64,000 bases of DNA from NCBI RefSeq assembly GCF_021173675.1, contig NZ_JAIHON010000021.1, forward strand, positions 62,001 through 126,000, read 5' to 3'. The translations under genes and the position numbers were made by a program. Of the stretch, positions 1-10,340 are shown in pieces. This stretch comes from Streptomyces lincolnensis. GTDB lineage: Bacteria > Actinomycetota > Actinomycetes > Streptomycetales > Streptomycetaceae. Position 1 is the stretch's first letter; every line of letters starts with the position of its first letter. Below the pieces are notes generated by a model. The model saw nothing but the letters and a program-made list of their open reading frames with translations. It searched no databases and was not told the DNA's origin.

Positions 1-754
1 CGTCACCGTGCACAACCTCTACGGCCCCACCGAGGCGGCGGTGGACGTGACCGCCTGGGACTGCCGCACGCCCGAGCCGGGGCCGGCCGTGCCGATCGGG
101 CCGCCGATCGACAACGTCGACGCGTACGTGCTCTCCCCGGCCGGGGAGCCGGTGCCCTTCGGCGCCGTCGGCGAACTCCATCTGGCCGGGGTCTGCCTCG
201 CCTCGGGATACGTGGGCGCCCCCGCCCTCACCCGGGAGCGGTTCGTGCCCGACCCCTTCACGGCCGACCCGGACCGCCGGATGTACCGGACCGGCGACCT
301 CGTCCGCTGGCTCCCCTCAACGACGTCCGCCGACGGCCGGCCGGCCCTCGACTACCGGGGCCGGACCGACCAGCAGATCAAGGTCCACGGGGTGCGGATC
401 GAGACCGGGGAGGTCGAACACGTCCTGGACCAGCACCCGAGGGTACGGGCGAGCGCCGTCGTGAAGGTCGGGACCCCCGCCGGGGACCGGCTCGTCGGCT
501 GTCTCGTCGTGGAACCGGGCGACCCGCCCGGCCGGGCGGAACTGCGCCGCCACGCCATGGCCCGTCTGACCCCCGCCATGGTCCCGAGCCGCTTCACCGT
601 CCTCGACCGCTTCCCGATGACCCCCAGCGGCAAGATCGACCGCGCCCGGCTCCGCGAACTCGCGCTGGGCAGCGGATCGCCGGGGAGCGGTTCGCCGGGC
701 GGCGGATCGCCGGGGAGCGGTTCCGCCACACCTGTCCTGGAGCCGCCGCGATGA
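1..754 (+). CDS. NRPS adenylation domain, C-terminal part (5' end outside window)
   Basis: The reading frame is open from base 2, so the gene starts upstream of the window. Visible adenylation core motifs, in order: NLYGPTEAAVDVT (A5), GELHLAG (A6), YRTGDL (A7), the GRTDQQIKVHGVRIE stretch (A8) and PMTPSGKIDRARL with the A10 lysine. An adenylation domain activates an amino acid as its adenylate for loading on a carrier. No carrier (LGGxS) domain follows: the protein ends about 30 residues after A10 in a Gly/Ser/Pro tail. By hand alignment to GrsA, three specificity positions can be read as L, V and D (322, 330, 331), which fits serine-type codes such as EntF. That is weak evidence because the rest of the pocket is missing. 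Its stop overlaps the next start (ATGA), so translation is probably coupled. Confidence 0.93.
   Translation, partial: VTVHNLYGPTEAAVDVTAWDCRTPEPGPAVPIGPPIDNVDAYVLSPAGEPVPFGAVGELHLAGVCLASGYVGAPALTRERFVPDPFTADPDRRMYRTGDLVRWLPSTTSADGRPALDYRGRTDQQIKVHGVRIETGEVEHVLDQHPRVRASAVVKVGTPAGDRLVGCLVVEPGDPPGRAELRRHAMARLTPAMVPSRFTVLDRFPMTPSGKIDRARLRELALGSGSPGSGSPGGGSPGSGSATPVLEPPR
672..723 (+). repeat. 30-bp tandem repeat coding a Gly/Ser/Pro tail
   Basis: A 22-bp unit beginning GCGGATCGCCGG occurs at 672-693 and again at 702-723, a period of 30 bp. It encodes GSPGSGSPG-like residues at the C-terminus of the adenylation protein. It may be a flexible tail or linker, and it is prone to copy-number change. 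Confidence 0.8.
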
Positions 755-1527
755 ACACGGACGTCGTCTTTCCCCTCGATCCCGCCCCCGGCCCGACCCC
801 CGGGCTCGCGCTCGTGGCCGTGCCGCATGCCGGAGGGACCGCGCACGCCTTCAGGAACTGGCTGAGGCCTGCCCGGACGCGAGGGTTCCGGATGTACGGC
901 GTGCGGACGGCGACGCCGGGCACGCCCGCTCCCGACCGGACCGTCCGGGCCAGGGCCCGGCACCTGGCCGAGTCCCTGGCCGCACTCGGTGAGCCGTACG
1001 TCCTGGTGGGCCACAGCCTCGGTGGGCTCATCGCCGCGGAGGCGGTGCTGCATCTGGAGCGGCACCGCCCGGAGGCGGTGCCCGCACTGCTCGTCGTCTG
1101 TGCCACCGTCCCGCCCCATCTGCGCCGGCCGCCGCCCGTGGCGGGCGGGACCGAGGAGGAGGCGGTGGCCTTCCTGCGCACCGCGGGCGGCACCCCGGAG
1201 GAGGTGCTCGCCGACCCGGGCATGCGGGAGCTGGCCGTCGCGATGCTCCTCAACGACCTGGCGTCCCTGCGCGGTTACGCGTGGGAGGGCCGCCGCGTCA
1301 CCACCCCCACCGCGGTGTACGCGGGCCTCACCGACCGGGTCGCCCCGCCCGAGCCGCTCGCCCGGTGGACCGAGGCCGCCGAGTCGGTGACGACCCGTGT
1401 CTTCGACAGCGGCCACTTCTTCCCGCACGACAGGACGGCGGAGCTGCTCGACACCGTCCGGCTCGATCTCGCCGGCTCCACCGGCTCCCCCGCCCCCGAC
1501 CGCCCCCACCCCGCCCACCGCCCCTGA
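751..1527 (+). CDS. Type II thioesterase of the NRPS cluster
   Basis: A 258-residue alpha/beta hydrolase of the usual length for external (type II) NRPS/PKS thioesterases. The nucleophile elbow GHSLGG places the serine at about residue 89 and the C-terminal GHFFPHD supplies the histidine at about residue 222. The N-terminal VAVPHAGGTAHAFRNW is typical of the family, with the oxyanion-hole PHAGG. These enzymes remove misloaded or stalled acyl groups from carrier domains. The start overlaps the stop of the upstream adenylation gene, and the next NRPS gene begins 16 bp after its stop, so all three are almost certainly one transcript. It acts in the cytoplasm with the assembly line. Confidence 0.93.
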   Translation: MNTDVVFPLDPAPGPTPGLALVAVPHAGGTAHAFRNWLRPARTRGFRMYGVRTATPGTPAPDRTVRARARHLAESLAALGEPYVLVGHSLGGLIAAEAVLHLERHRPEAVPALLVVCATVPPHLRRPPPVAGGTEEEAVAFLRTAGGTPEEVLADPGMRELAVAMLLNDLASLRGYAWEGRRVTTPTAVYAGLTDRVAPPEPLARWTEAAESVTTRVFDSGHFFPHDRTAELLDTVRLDLAGSTGSPAPDRPHPAHRP

Positions 1528-1543
1528 CATCTGGAGCTCGTGT

Positions 1544-4500
1544 ATGTCCCGCATCGAGACGCCGCTGTCCTTCGGCCAGCAGCGCATCTGGTTCGTCGAG
1601 CAGGTCGCGCCGGGGAACGTCGCCTACATCAACCCGGACGTGCGGATCCTGCGCGGCCCGCTCGACGTCGAGGCGCTCGACACCGCCGTCCGCACGGTCG
1701 TCGGCCGGCACGACGCCCTCCGCACCAGGATCACGCCCGCGACCGGCGGCCGGGAGCCCATGCAGTGGGTCGAACCGCGGGTCGGGCGGCCGCTGGAGGT
1801 GGTGGAGATGTCCGCGCCGGACCTCTCCACGGACGCCCTGCGGCCGGCGGTGGAGACGTTCGTACGGGAAGCCGCCGGGCGGCCCTTCGACCTGGCCGCC
1901 GAGTCGCCCCTGCGCACCTTCCTGCTGCGCTGGAGCCCCACGGTGCACGTCCTGGTCGTGATCGGACACCACATCGCCCTCGACGGCTGGTCCCTGACCA
2001 ACGTCATGGAGGAGATCGCCCTCTTCTACGACCGCGAGGTCGGCGCGACGGATCAGGAGCCCCGGGAGGTGACGGTCCAGTACCCCGAGTTCGCGGCCTG
2101 GCAGCGCGAGCACCTCGACGAGGAACGGATCCGCCAGGAGGTCGAGTTCTGGCGCGGCTACCTCGACGGAGCCCCCGCGGAGATCGAGCTGCCCCGGGAC
2201 CGCCCGCGCCCGGAGCGCCGCGACATGACGGGCACCGTCCTCAACCTCATGCTCCCCGACGAGGTGTACGACGCGGCCCGCCGGCTCGCCTCCACGGCCC
2301 GCTGCACCCTGTACATGGTCCTCGCGTCGGCGCTGTCCGTGGTGCTCACCCGGTACTCCGACCAGCGGGACGTCGTGCTGGGCACCCCGGTCGCGGGACG
2401 GACCAGAACCGAGTTCGAGTCCACCGTGGGCCTGTTCCTGAATCTGATCTCGGTCCGCGTGCGGGTCGACGACGACGCCTCGTTCCTCGATCTGCTGAAG
2501 TCCACCCGCCGCTCCAGCCTCCAGGCGATGCAGCACCAGGAACTCCCCTTCGACCAGGTCCTCCAGGGCCTGTCGGTGCAGCGGCGCGACACCGTCTCAC
2601 CGATCTTCCAGGTCTCGCTGTCCGTCGCCAATCTGCCCGACCTGCCCTTCGAACTGGCCGGCCTGGAACCGTCCGAGCACATCTGGGTCGAACTGGCGGG
2701 CGCGCGCTACGACCTGACGACCACCTTCGTCCCCGACGGCGGGCGGCTGCGCCTGCGGCTCCAGTACGACACCGCGCTCTTCGACGACGGCACCGTGCGC
2801 ACCCTGGTGTCCCACCTCAGTCAGGTCCTGCTCCAGGCGGCCGGGACACCGACGGTGCGGGTGGCGGATCTGGACCTCGCCTCCGAGGAGGAGAAGCGCC
2901 GGGTCCTGGCCTACTCCGGAGTGCACACCGTCGACGCCGCCGCCCGTCCCGTACCGGACGTCCTGACCCGGTTCCGGCAGGCGGTGGAGACCTGGCCGGA
3001 CCGGCCCGCCGCCCGATCCGGCGAGGACGGCCTGACCTTCCGCGAACTGGACCGGGACGCCGACCGGTTCGCCGACGCGCTGGCCGCCGAGGGCATCGGC
3101 CACGCGGACGTCGTCGCCGTCCGGCTGCCGCGGGGACTCGACTTCCTGGCCACCGTCCTCGGCATCTGGAAGCTCGGCGCGGTCTTCCTCCCGATCGACG
3201 CCTCCCACCCGGCGCAGCGCGTCGCGTTCGTCCTCGGCGACGCGCAGGCCGCCCTGGTGGTGACGGACACCGGCACGGACGCGATCGCCGGCGTCCGCGC
3301 GGTGCACCCGGCCGGTCTGCGGGGCCGTACGACGCCACGGGCCGCACGCCCGGAGCCCGACGCCGACACGACCGCGTACATCATGTACACCTCGGGCTCC
3401 ACGGGTGACCCCAAGGGCGTGGCCGTCGCCCGCACGGCGCTGTCGGCCTTCTGCGCGGCCGCCGTCGATCTCGTCGGGATCACCCCCGAGGACGTCTCGC
3501 TCGGCCTGACCACCACCTCGTTCGACATCTCCCTGCTGGAGTACCTGGTCCCGCTGCTGGCCGGGGCCTCGGTGCGCCTGCTCCCGGAGAACGCGACCGA
3601 CCCCGCGGCGGTCGGGCGGGCGCTGGCGGCGACCCCGCCGGTGACATACGTCGGCGGCACCCCCACGGTGTGGAAGTCGCTGCGCGACGCGGGAGTCGAG
3701 GTCGCCCCCGGCACCAGGCTGATGCTCGGCGGCGAACCCCTGCCCGGCGAGTTCGCCGACCACCTGGACGCGCGCGGACTGACGTACTGGAACTTCTACG
3801 GCCCGACCGAGGCCACCGTCTACTGCACCGTCCAGACATCCGGCGGGGGGACCGACACCCCGCCGGTCGAGACGGCCTCCTGCGTGGGCACCCCGTTCGG
3901 CCTGAACCGCGCCTACGTCCTGGACGCCTCCTACCGCCCCTGCCCGGTCAACGTGCCCGGCGAGATCTTCCTCGCCGGCCCCCAGGTGGCCCAGGGGTAC
4001 GTCGGCCGGCCCGAACTCACCGCCAGCCGCTTCCCGCTCGACCGGATCGCGGCGGACGGATACCGCCGCTACCGCACCGGTGACGCCGGACGCTGGGACG
4101 CCGAGGGACGGCTGCGCTTCCTGGGACGCCTCGACACCCAGGTCAAGGTGCGGGGCTTCCGCGTCGAGCTGGAGGAGATCGAGAAGCGGCTGGCGCAGTG
4201 CCCCGGCGTCGCCGACGCGGTCGTCGGCGTCGACCCGGAGACCGGGGACCGGCTGATCGCCGGGGTCGTCCCCGACGGCGACACCGTGCCCGAGGCGGCC
4301 CGGATGCGGGAGTGGCTCGCCGAGACACTGCCCGAGTACATGATCCCGTCCGCCTACACCACGCTGACCGCCCTGCCGATGTCGGCGAGCGGCAAACTCG
4401 ACCGGCGCCGCCTGGGCGCCACCACCGCACCCGCGCCGGTGGCCGACCCCGACGGCGGCTCACCCCACGAGCAGCTGGTCCAGGGTGTCTTCCGCGATCT

Positions 4501-5251
4501 GCTCGGACGCGACGACATCGGGCGCGACGCCAACTTCTTCGAACTGGGCGGCCATTCGCTGCTCGCCGTGCAGATGGTGCTCAGGTTCCAGGACATGTTC
4601 GGCGTCACGCTGGAGACCGCCGAGGTCTTCCGCCACCCCACCCCGCGGACCTTCGCCGAGCGGCTCGGCCGCCCGTCCTTCGTCCAGGAGCCCGCCGTCC
4701 CGCTGCGCACCGCCGGCGGCGAGCCCACGGTGATCTGCCTGCCCCCGCTGTCCGGCACGGCGTGGAGCTTCGTCCAGCTGCTGCCGTACCTGCCCCGGCA
4801 CATGCCGGTGCACGGCGTGCTCTCGCCGCTCCTGGCGGCCGAGGGGCGCTCCGCCGATCCGGCCGCGCTGCTGGAGGAGTTCGTGTCGGCCGTGGAGAGC
4901 GTCGACGTCCTCGGCCCGCTCGTGCTGGTCGGCTGGTCCGTCGGCGCGGCCCTCGCGCCGGGCGTCGCGGCGGAACTCCAGGACCGCGGCCACGAGATCG
5001 AGCACGTGGTGATGTTCGACGCGGCCGACGTCGACCTCGACGCGCCGGAGCCCCGGGTGACCTGCGGGCTCACCCACTTCCTCGCCACCGACCCCGCCTC
5101 GCGGCGCGAACCGGGGTACTGGGAGGGCCTGTTCAAGGGCGGCGCGGAGACGATCGCGACCACCGCACCGCACCTGCGCATGCTCGACCCCGACATGCTG
5201 GCCGCATCCGGGCCCCGACTGCGCGCCACGCTCATGGAGTTCGGCGGCTGA
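1544..5251 (+). CDS. NRPS module C-A-T-TE (terminal module)
   Basis: A 1235-residue single-module synthetase. Condensation domain about 1-430, with LSFGQQRIWF and HHIALDG at 142-148. Adenylation about 450-960, with YTSGSTGDPKG near 615, NFYGPTEATVY, and the A10 SGK lysine near 951. Carrier domain with GGHSLL, phosphopantetheine serine about 1005. Thioesterase about 1060-1235 with GWSVG, serine about 1132. The ATG at 1544 was chosen because it follows GGAG by 7 nt and starts directly before the condensation motif. A hand-read pocket code is D-I-L-G-M-G-F-V-Y-K, which I cannot assign to a substrate. The thioesterase is short: Asp (about 1159) is 27 residues after the serine as in SrfA-C, but the likely His (about 1210) follows only 51 residues later instead of about 100, so the lid region appears reduced. 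Confidence 0.96.
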   Translation: MSRIETPLSFGQQRIWFVEQVAPGNVAYINPDVRILRGPLDVEALDTAVRTVVGRHDALRTRITPATGGREPMQWVEPRVGRPLEVVEMSAPDLSTDALRPAVETFVREAAGRPFDLAAESPLRTFLLRWSPTVHVLVVIGHHIALDGWSLTNVMEEIALFYDREVGATDQEPREVTVQYPEFAAWQREHLDEERIRQEVEFWRGYLDGAPAEIELPRDRPRPERRDMTGTVLNLMLPDEVYDAARRLASTARCTLYMVLASALSVVLTRYSDQRDVVLGTPVAGRTRTEFESTVGLFLNLISVRVRVDDDASFLDLLKSTRRSSLQAMQHQELPFDQVLQGLSVQRRDTVSPIFQVSLSVANLPDLPFELAGLEPSEHIWVELAGARYDLTTTFVPDGGRLRLRLQYDTALFDDGTVRTLVSHLSQVLLQAAGTPTVRVADLDLASEEEKRRVLAYSGVHTVDAAARPVPDVLTRFRQAVETWPDRPAARSGEDGLTFRELDRDADRFADALAAEGIGHADVVAVRLPRGLDFLATVLGIWKLGAVFLPIDASHPAQRVAFVLGDAQAALVVTDTGTDAIAGVRAVHPAGLRGRTTPRAARPEPDADTTAYIMYTSGSTGDPKGVAVARTALSAFCAAAVDLVGITPEDVSLGLTTTSFDISLLEYLVPLLAGASVRLLPENATDPAAVGRALAATPPVTYVGGTPTVWKSLRDAGVEVAPGTRLMLGGEPLPGEFADHLDARGLTYWNFYGPTEATVYCTVQTSGGGTDTPPVETASCVGTPFGLNRAYVLDASYRPCPVNVPGEIFLAGPQVAQGYVGRPELTASRFPLDRIAADGYRRYRTGDAGRWDAEGRLRFLGRLDTQVKVRGFRVELEEIEKRLAQCPGVADAVVGVDPETGDRLIAGVVPDGDTVPEAARMREWLAETLPEYMIPSAYTTLTALPMSASGKLDRRRLGATTAPAPVADPDGGSPHEQLVQGVFRDLLGRDDIGRDANFFELGGHSLLAVQMVLRFQDMFGVTLETAEVFRHPTPRTFAERLGRPSFVQEPAVPLRTAGGEPTVICLPPLSGTAWSFVQLLPYLPRHMPVHGVLSPLLAAEGRSADPAALLEEFVSAVESVDVLGPLVLVGWSVGAALAPGVAAELQDRGHEIEHVVMFDAADVDLDAPEPRVTCGLTHFLATDPASRREPGYWEGLFKGGAETIATTAPHLRMLDPDMLAASGPRLRATLMEFGG

Positions 5252-5298
5252 CGCCGAGAGCACCTGTACCCGTACGGCACCCACAGACGGAAGAGGCC

Positions 5299-6489
5299 AT
5301 GGCCGAAGACCCCAAGGACACCCCGGACCACCTGCCCCTGCGCGAACGGGTCGCCGCGGTCGTGGAGGCGGCGCGCGCACACGCCGAGGACGTGGACGCG
5401 CGGGGCCGTTTCCCCGCCGAGGCGGTCGCCGAGCTGAAGCGGAACCGGCTGCTGGCCCCGGAGCCGGTCCCCGGACAGGGGCTGTGGACCGCGCCCCAGA
5501 CGGTCGCGGTGGCCCACGCGCTCGGCCAGGCCTGCGCCTCCACCGGCATGATCTGGGCCATGCACCAGGGACAGATCCAGGCGGTCGCCCGCCAGCCGAA
5601 GACCAGCCAGGCGGTGCAGGACTTCCTCGACACGGCGTGGCAGACCCAGCCGCTGGTGGCCAGCCTGATGTCGGAGGCCGGAGCCGCGAGCCCCCGGGAG
5701 AGCCGCGCCCACTGCCGCGAGGACCCGGGCGGCGACGGCACCGTCACCATCGACAAGAACGTCTCGGTCTCCTCCTACCTCCAGCAGGCCGACGCCGGGC
5801 TGCTGGTGGCCCGGCGCTCGGCCGAGGACGCCGTCACCGAGCAGGCCGTGGTCCTGGTGCTCCGCGAGGAACTCACCATCGCCGGATGGCGGGACTGGCA
5901 GGCGCTCGGTATGCGCGGCACGGGCAGCGGCGGCGGCCGGGTCCGGGCCCGCACCCACCGGGACCGGATCCTGGAGGAGTCGTTCAGCGAGGTCTCCGGC
6001 CGCGTCATCATGCCGCTGTCCAACCTGGGCTGGGCCGCGTGCTGGCTGGGCATCGCCGAGTCCGCGTTCACCGTCGCCCAGGACGCCTTCCGCCGGCAGC
6101 AGGGCAGGACGGCGCCCGACGTCCTCACGGCCAAGACGATGCGGCTCGGACGGGCATCGGACACCATCGACGAACTCACCGAGCAGGTCCGTTCCCTCGC
6201 CGAACGCTACGAGGAGGCGCGGGGTGCCGCGAGCGACGCCCTGGTGCGCCGCTCGAACGCGCTGCGCCTGACGGCCGCCGCCCGCGCCAACGACAGTGTG
6301 CTGGACTCCTTCCAGGTCATCGGCGTGGACGCCTATCGGGAACCGTCGGCGAGCCGATGGAGCCTGAGCCGCCAGATCCGTGACGTGCTGTCCGCCCGCG
6401 TCATGATCAGCGAGGACCGGATCCGGCTCGGCAGCGGCCAGCTCGCCCAACTGCCCCGCCGCAGCAGCCTCCAGGAAGCGATCGGATGA
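5299..6489 (+). CDS. Acyl-CoA dehydrogenase-like flavoprotein
   Basis: A 396-residue protein of the acyl-CoA dehydrogenase fold: an N-terminal helical part (LRERVAAVVEAARAH, then FPAEAVAEL), a central beta region with WQALGMRGTGS, and a C-terminal helical bundle with IRDVLSARVMIS. In NRPS loci such proteins either desaturate a carrier-bound aminoacyl group or act as two-component flavin monooxygenases. The sequence alone does not separate these. The GMRGTGS stretch is the usual substrate/flavin-binding loop. The ATG at 5299 follows GAAGAGG and lies 47 bp after the NRPS stop. The 3' end overlaps the next gene (ATGA). Probable role: tailoring of an amino acid on the carrier or of the released peptide. 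Confidence 0.85.
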   Translation: MAEDPKDTPDHLPLRERVAAVVEAARAHAEDVDARGRFPAEAVAELKRNRLLAPEPVPGQGLWTAPQTVAVAHALGQACASTGMIWAMHQGQIQAVARQPKTSQAVQDFLDTAWQTQPLVASLMSEAGAASPRESRAHCREDPGGDGTVTIDKNVSVSSYLQQADAGLLVARRSAEDAVTEQAVVLVLREELTIAGWRDWQALGMRGTGSGGGRVRARTHRDRILEESFSEVSGRVIMPLSNLGWAACWLGIAESAFTVAQDAFRRQQGRTAPDVLTAKTMRLGRASDTIDELTEQVRSLAERYEEARGAASDALVRRSNALRLTAAARANDSVLDSFQVIGVDAYREPSASRWSLSRQIRDVLSARVMISEDRIRLGSGQLAQLPRRSSLQEAIG

Positions 6490-7601
6490 CCGGCGAGCCT
6501 AAGCCCGGACACACGGTGACCTCGCGGTACGACGCACAGGTCCTGGAGGACGCGGACCGCGCCGCCGACCCGTGGGCGGGCGTGGACGGGGCGGCACTCG
6601 CGCGGGCCGTGCGGGCGCAGGCGGGACGGCCGGTGACCGGCATCGACGACATGGCGTCGTATCTGGCCCGCCAGGTGTCGGACACCTCGCACCGGGAGGT
6701 CGTCGGCCCCCTGCTGGACGGCGCCGGCGCGAGCGGTGTCGTCGTACGCCATGGCACGGTCCTGGCCTCCTGGGGCGATCCGACCCGCCCGGAGATGGCG
6801 TACAGCGCGACGAAGAGCGTGCTGTCGCTGGTGGCCGGGATCGCCCACGACGACGGCCTGCTGCGCCTCGACGAACCGGTCTCGGCCGCGATCGACCTGC
6901 CGCAGTTCGCGGACGACCACGGCCGGGCGATCACCTGGCGCCACCTGCTGGACCAGACGAGCCAGTGGGAGGGCGAACTGTGGTCCAAGCCCACCTGGGT
7001 GGACGCCCAGAGCACCCGCGAGGGCACCGAGTCACCGGGCGGCCCGCCCGGCGCGGGCTGGGCCTACAACGACGTCCGCGTCAACCTCACCGCCCTGGCC
7101 CTGACCGTCCTGCTGCGCCGCGCCCTGCCGGAGGTCCTGCGCGAGCGCGTGATGCTCCCCGTCGGCGCCTCCGACACCTGGTCCTGGCACGGCTACTCCA
7201 CGTCGTTCGTCGACCTCGAAGGCACCCGGCTCCCCGTCGTCTCCGGCGGCGCGCACTGGGGCGGCGGCCTGTGGATCAACGCCCTGGACCTGGCCCGCCT
7301 GGGACACCTCTGCCTGCGCCGGGGCCGCTGGAACGGTCACCAGGTCCTCTCACTCCGCTGGATCGATGCCCTGTGGACCCCCTGCCCGGTCAAGCCCGAG
7401 TACGGCCTGTCCTGGTGGCTCAACGACCACCGCACCGTCTGGCCCACCGCCCCCACCACCGGCCGCTGCGCCCGCGGCAACGCCGGCACCCACACCCTGT
7501 GGGTCGACCCGGCCCGCGACCTGGTGATCGCCTCGCGCTGGGGCGGGGACGTCGAGACTCTGCTGACAGAGGTGTCGGCGGCGGTGCCGTCGCGTCCCTG
7601 A
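6486..7601 (+). CDS. Serine hydrolase, beta-lactamase (class C/PBP-like) fold, cytosolic
   Basis: A 371-residue protein of the class C beta-lactamase/esterase family. SATK gives the SxxK nucleophile serine (about 107) and lysine (about 110). AYND gives the YxN tyrosine (about 194). HTLWVDPARDLVIASR near the C-terminus is in the position of the KTG-strand region. There is no signal peptide, so it should act in the cytoplasm, unlike cell-wall PBPs. The start overlaps the flavoprotein stop, making it the last gene of the NRPS operon. Family members in NRPS clusters include trans-acting peptide cyclases and hydrolases (PBP-type thioesterases such as SurE). The alternative is a resistance or esterase function. 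It ends 33 bp from convergent sdaA. Confidence 0.88.
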   Translation: MTGEPKPGHTVTSRYDAQVLEDADRAADPWAGVDGAALARAVRAQAGRPVTGIDDMASYLARQVSDTSHREVVGPLLDGAGASGVVVRHGTVLASWGDPTRPEMAYSATKSVLSLVAGIAHDDGLLRLDEPVSAAIDLPQFADDHGRAITWRHLLDQTSQWEGELWSKPTWVDAQSTREGTESPGGPPGAGWAYNDVRVNLTALALTVLLRRALPEVLRERVMLPVGASDTWSWHGYSTSFVDLEGTRLPVVSGGAHWGGGLWINALDLARLGHLCLRRGRWNGHQVLSLRWIDALWTPCPVKPEYGLSWWLNDHRTVWPTAPTTGRCARGNAGTHTLWVDPARDLVIASRWGGDVETLLTEVSAAVPSRP

Positions 7602-7634
7602 GCCCCCTCGCTCAGCACTTGACAGCCAGTTCGC

Positions 7635-9002
<1,368 letters not shown>

Positions 9003-9059
9003 GGGAACTCCTCCAGAAAAGGGTGGGGGCACACGTCGTCGGGTGCCCCCACCGGGGAA

Positions 9060-10325
9060 CTACTTGTTCAGGCCCGGGTACAGCGGGTGCCTGTCGGCGA
9101 GCGCCTTCACACGGGTCCTCAGGGCCTCGGCGTCGTACGACGGCTTCAGCGCCTCGGCGATGACGTCCGCGACCTCGGCGAAGTCCTCGGCGGTGAAGCC
9201 GCGGGTGGCCAGGGCCGGGGTGCCGATCCGCAGGCCCGAGGTCACCATCGGCGGCCGCGGGTCGTCGGGTACGGCGTTGCGGTTGACGGTGATGCCGACC
9301 TCGTGGAGACGGTCCTCGGCCTGCTGCCCGTCCAGCTCGGACGCGCGCAGGTCGACCAGGATCAGGTGCACGTCCGTGCCGCCGGACAGGACGTTCACCC
9401 CGGCCTCGCGGGCGTCCGCGGCCGTCAGACGCTCGGCGAGGATGCGCGCACCCTCCACCGTACGCCGCTGGCGCTCCTTGAAGTCCTCGGAGGCGGCGAC
9501 CTTGAAGGAGACGGCCTTGGCGGCGATCACGTGCTCCAGCGGGCCGCCCTGGAAGCCGGGGAAGACCGAGGAGTTCAGCTTCTTCGCGAACTCCTTCCTG
9601 GCCAGGATGATCCCGCCGCGCGGCCCGCCGAGCGTCTTGTGGGTGGTGGAGGTGACCACGTCCGCGTGCTCGACGGGGTTGGGGTGCAGCCCGGCGGCGA
9701 CCAGGCCGGCGAAGTGCGCCATGTCCACCCACAGATACGCGCCGACCGCGTCGGCGATCCGCCGGAACTCCGCGAAGTCCAGCTGACGCGGGTAGGCGGA
9801 CCAGCCCGCGATGATCACCTTCGGGCGGTGCTCGGTGGCGAGCTTCTCCAGTTCGGCCATGTCGACCAGACCGGTGGCGGAGTCCACGTGGTACGCGACC
9901 ACGTTGAACTGCTTGCCGGAGAAGTTCAGCCGCATCCCGTGGGTGAGGTGGCCGCCGTGGGCCAGGTCCAGGCCGAGGATCGTGTCGCCGGGCTGGGCCA
10001 GCGCGAACAGGGCGGCCTGGTTGGCGGAGGCGCCGGAGTGCGGCTGGACGTTGGCGTACTCGGCGCCGAACAGCTCCTTGAGCCGGTCGATGGCGATCTG
10101 CTCGGCGACGTCGACGTGCTCGCAGCCGCCGTAGTAGCGGCGGCCCGGGTAGCCCTCGGCGTACTTGTTGGTCAGGACCGAGCCCTGGGCCTCCATCACC
10201 GCCAGCGGCGCGAAGTTCTCCGAGGCGATCATCTCAAGGGTGGACTGCTGGCGCTCCAGCTCGGCGTCGACCGCGGCGGCGACCTCCGGGTCGAGCTCGT
10301 GCAGGGGCGTGTTCAGAACGGACAT
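9060..10325 (-). CDS. glyA: Serine hydroxymethyltransferase
   Basis: A 421-residue PLP enzyme that interconverts glycine plus 5,10-methylene-tetrahydrofolate and serine. Signatures: ASENFAPLAV near the N-terminus, YAEGYPGRRYYGGCE, VQPHSGASAN, and the PLP lysine in STTHKTLGGPRGG near residue 230. The length is normal. It starts 15 bp after gcvH and precedes sdaA, so it probably takes the one-carbon unit made by the glycine cleavage system to build serine. The ATG has a GAGGAG about 11 nt upstream. It acts in the cytoplasm. Confidence 0.97.
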   Translation of the reverse strand: MSVLNTPLHELDPEVAAAVDAELERQQSTLEMIASENFAPLAVMEAQGSVLTNKYAEGYPGRRYYGGCEHVDVAEQIAIDRLKELFGAEYANVQPHSGASANQAALFALAQPGDTILGLDLAHGGHLTHGMRLNFSGKQFNVVAYHVDSATGLVDMAELEKLATEHRPKVIIAGWSAYPRQLDFAEFRRIADAVGAYLWVDMAHFAGLVAAGLHPNPVEHADVVTSTTHKTLGGPRGGIILARKEFAKKLNSSVFPGFQGGPLEHVIAAKAVSFKVAASEDFKERQRRTVEGARILAERLTAADAREAGVNVLSGGTDVHLILVDLRASELDGQQAEDRLHEVGITVNRNAVPDDPRPPMVTSGLRIGTPALATRGFTAEDFAEVADVIAEALKPSYDAEALRTRVKALADRHPLYPGLNK

Positions 10326-10340
10326 CTGGTGTACGACTCC

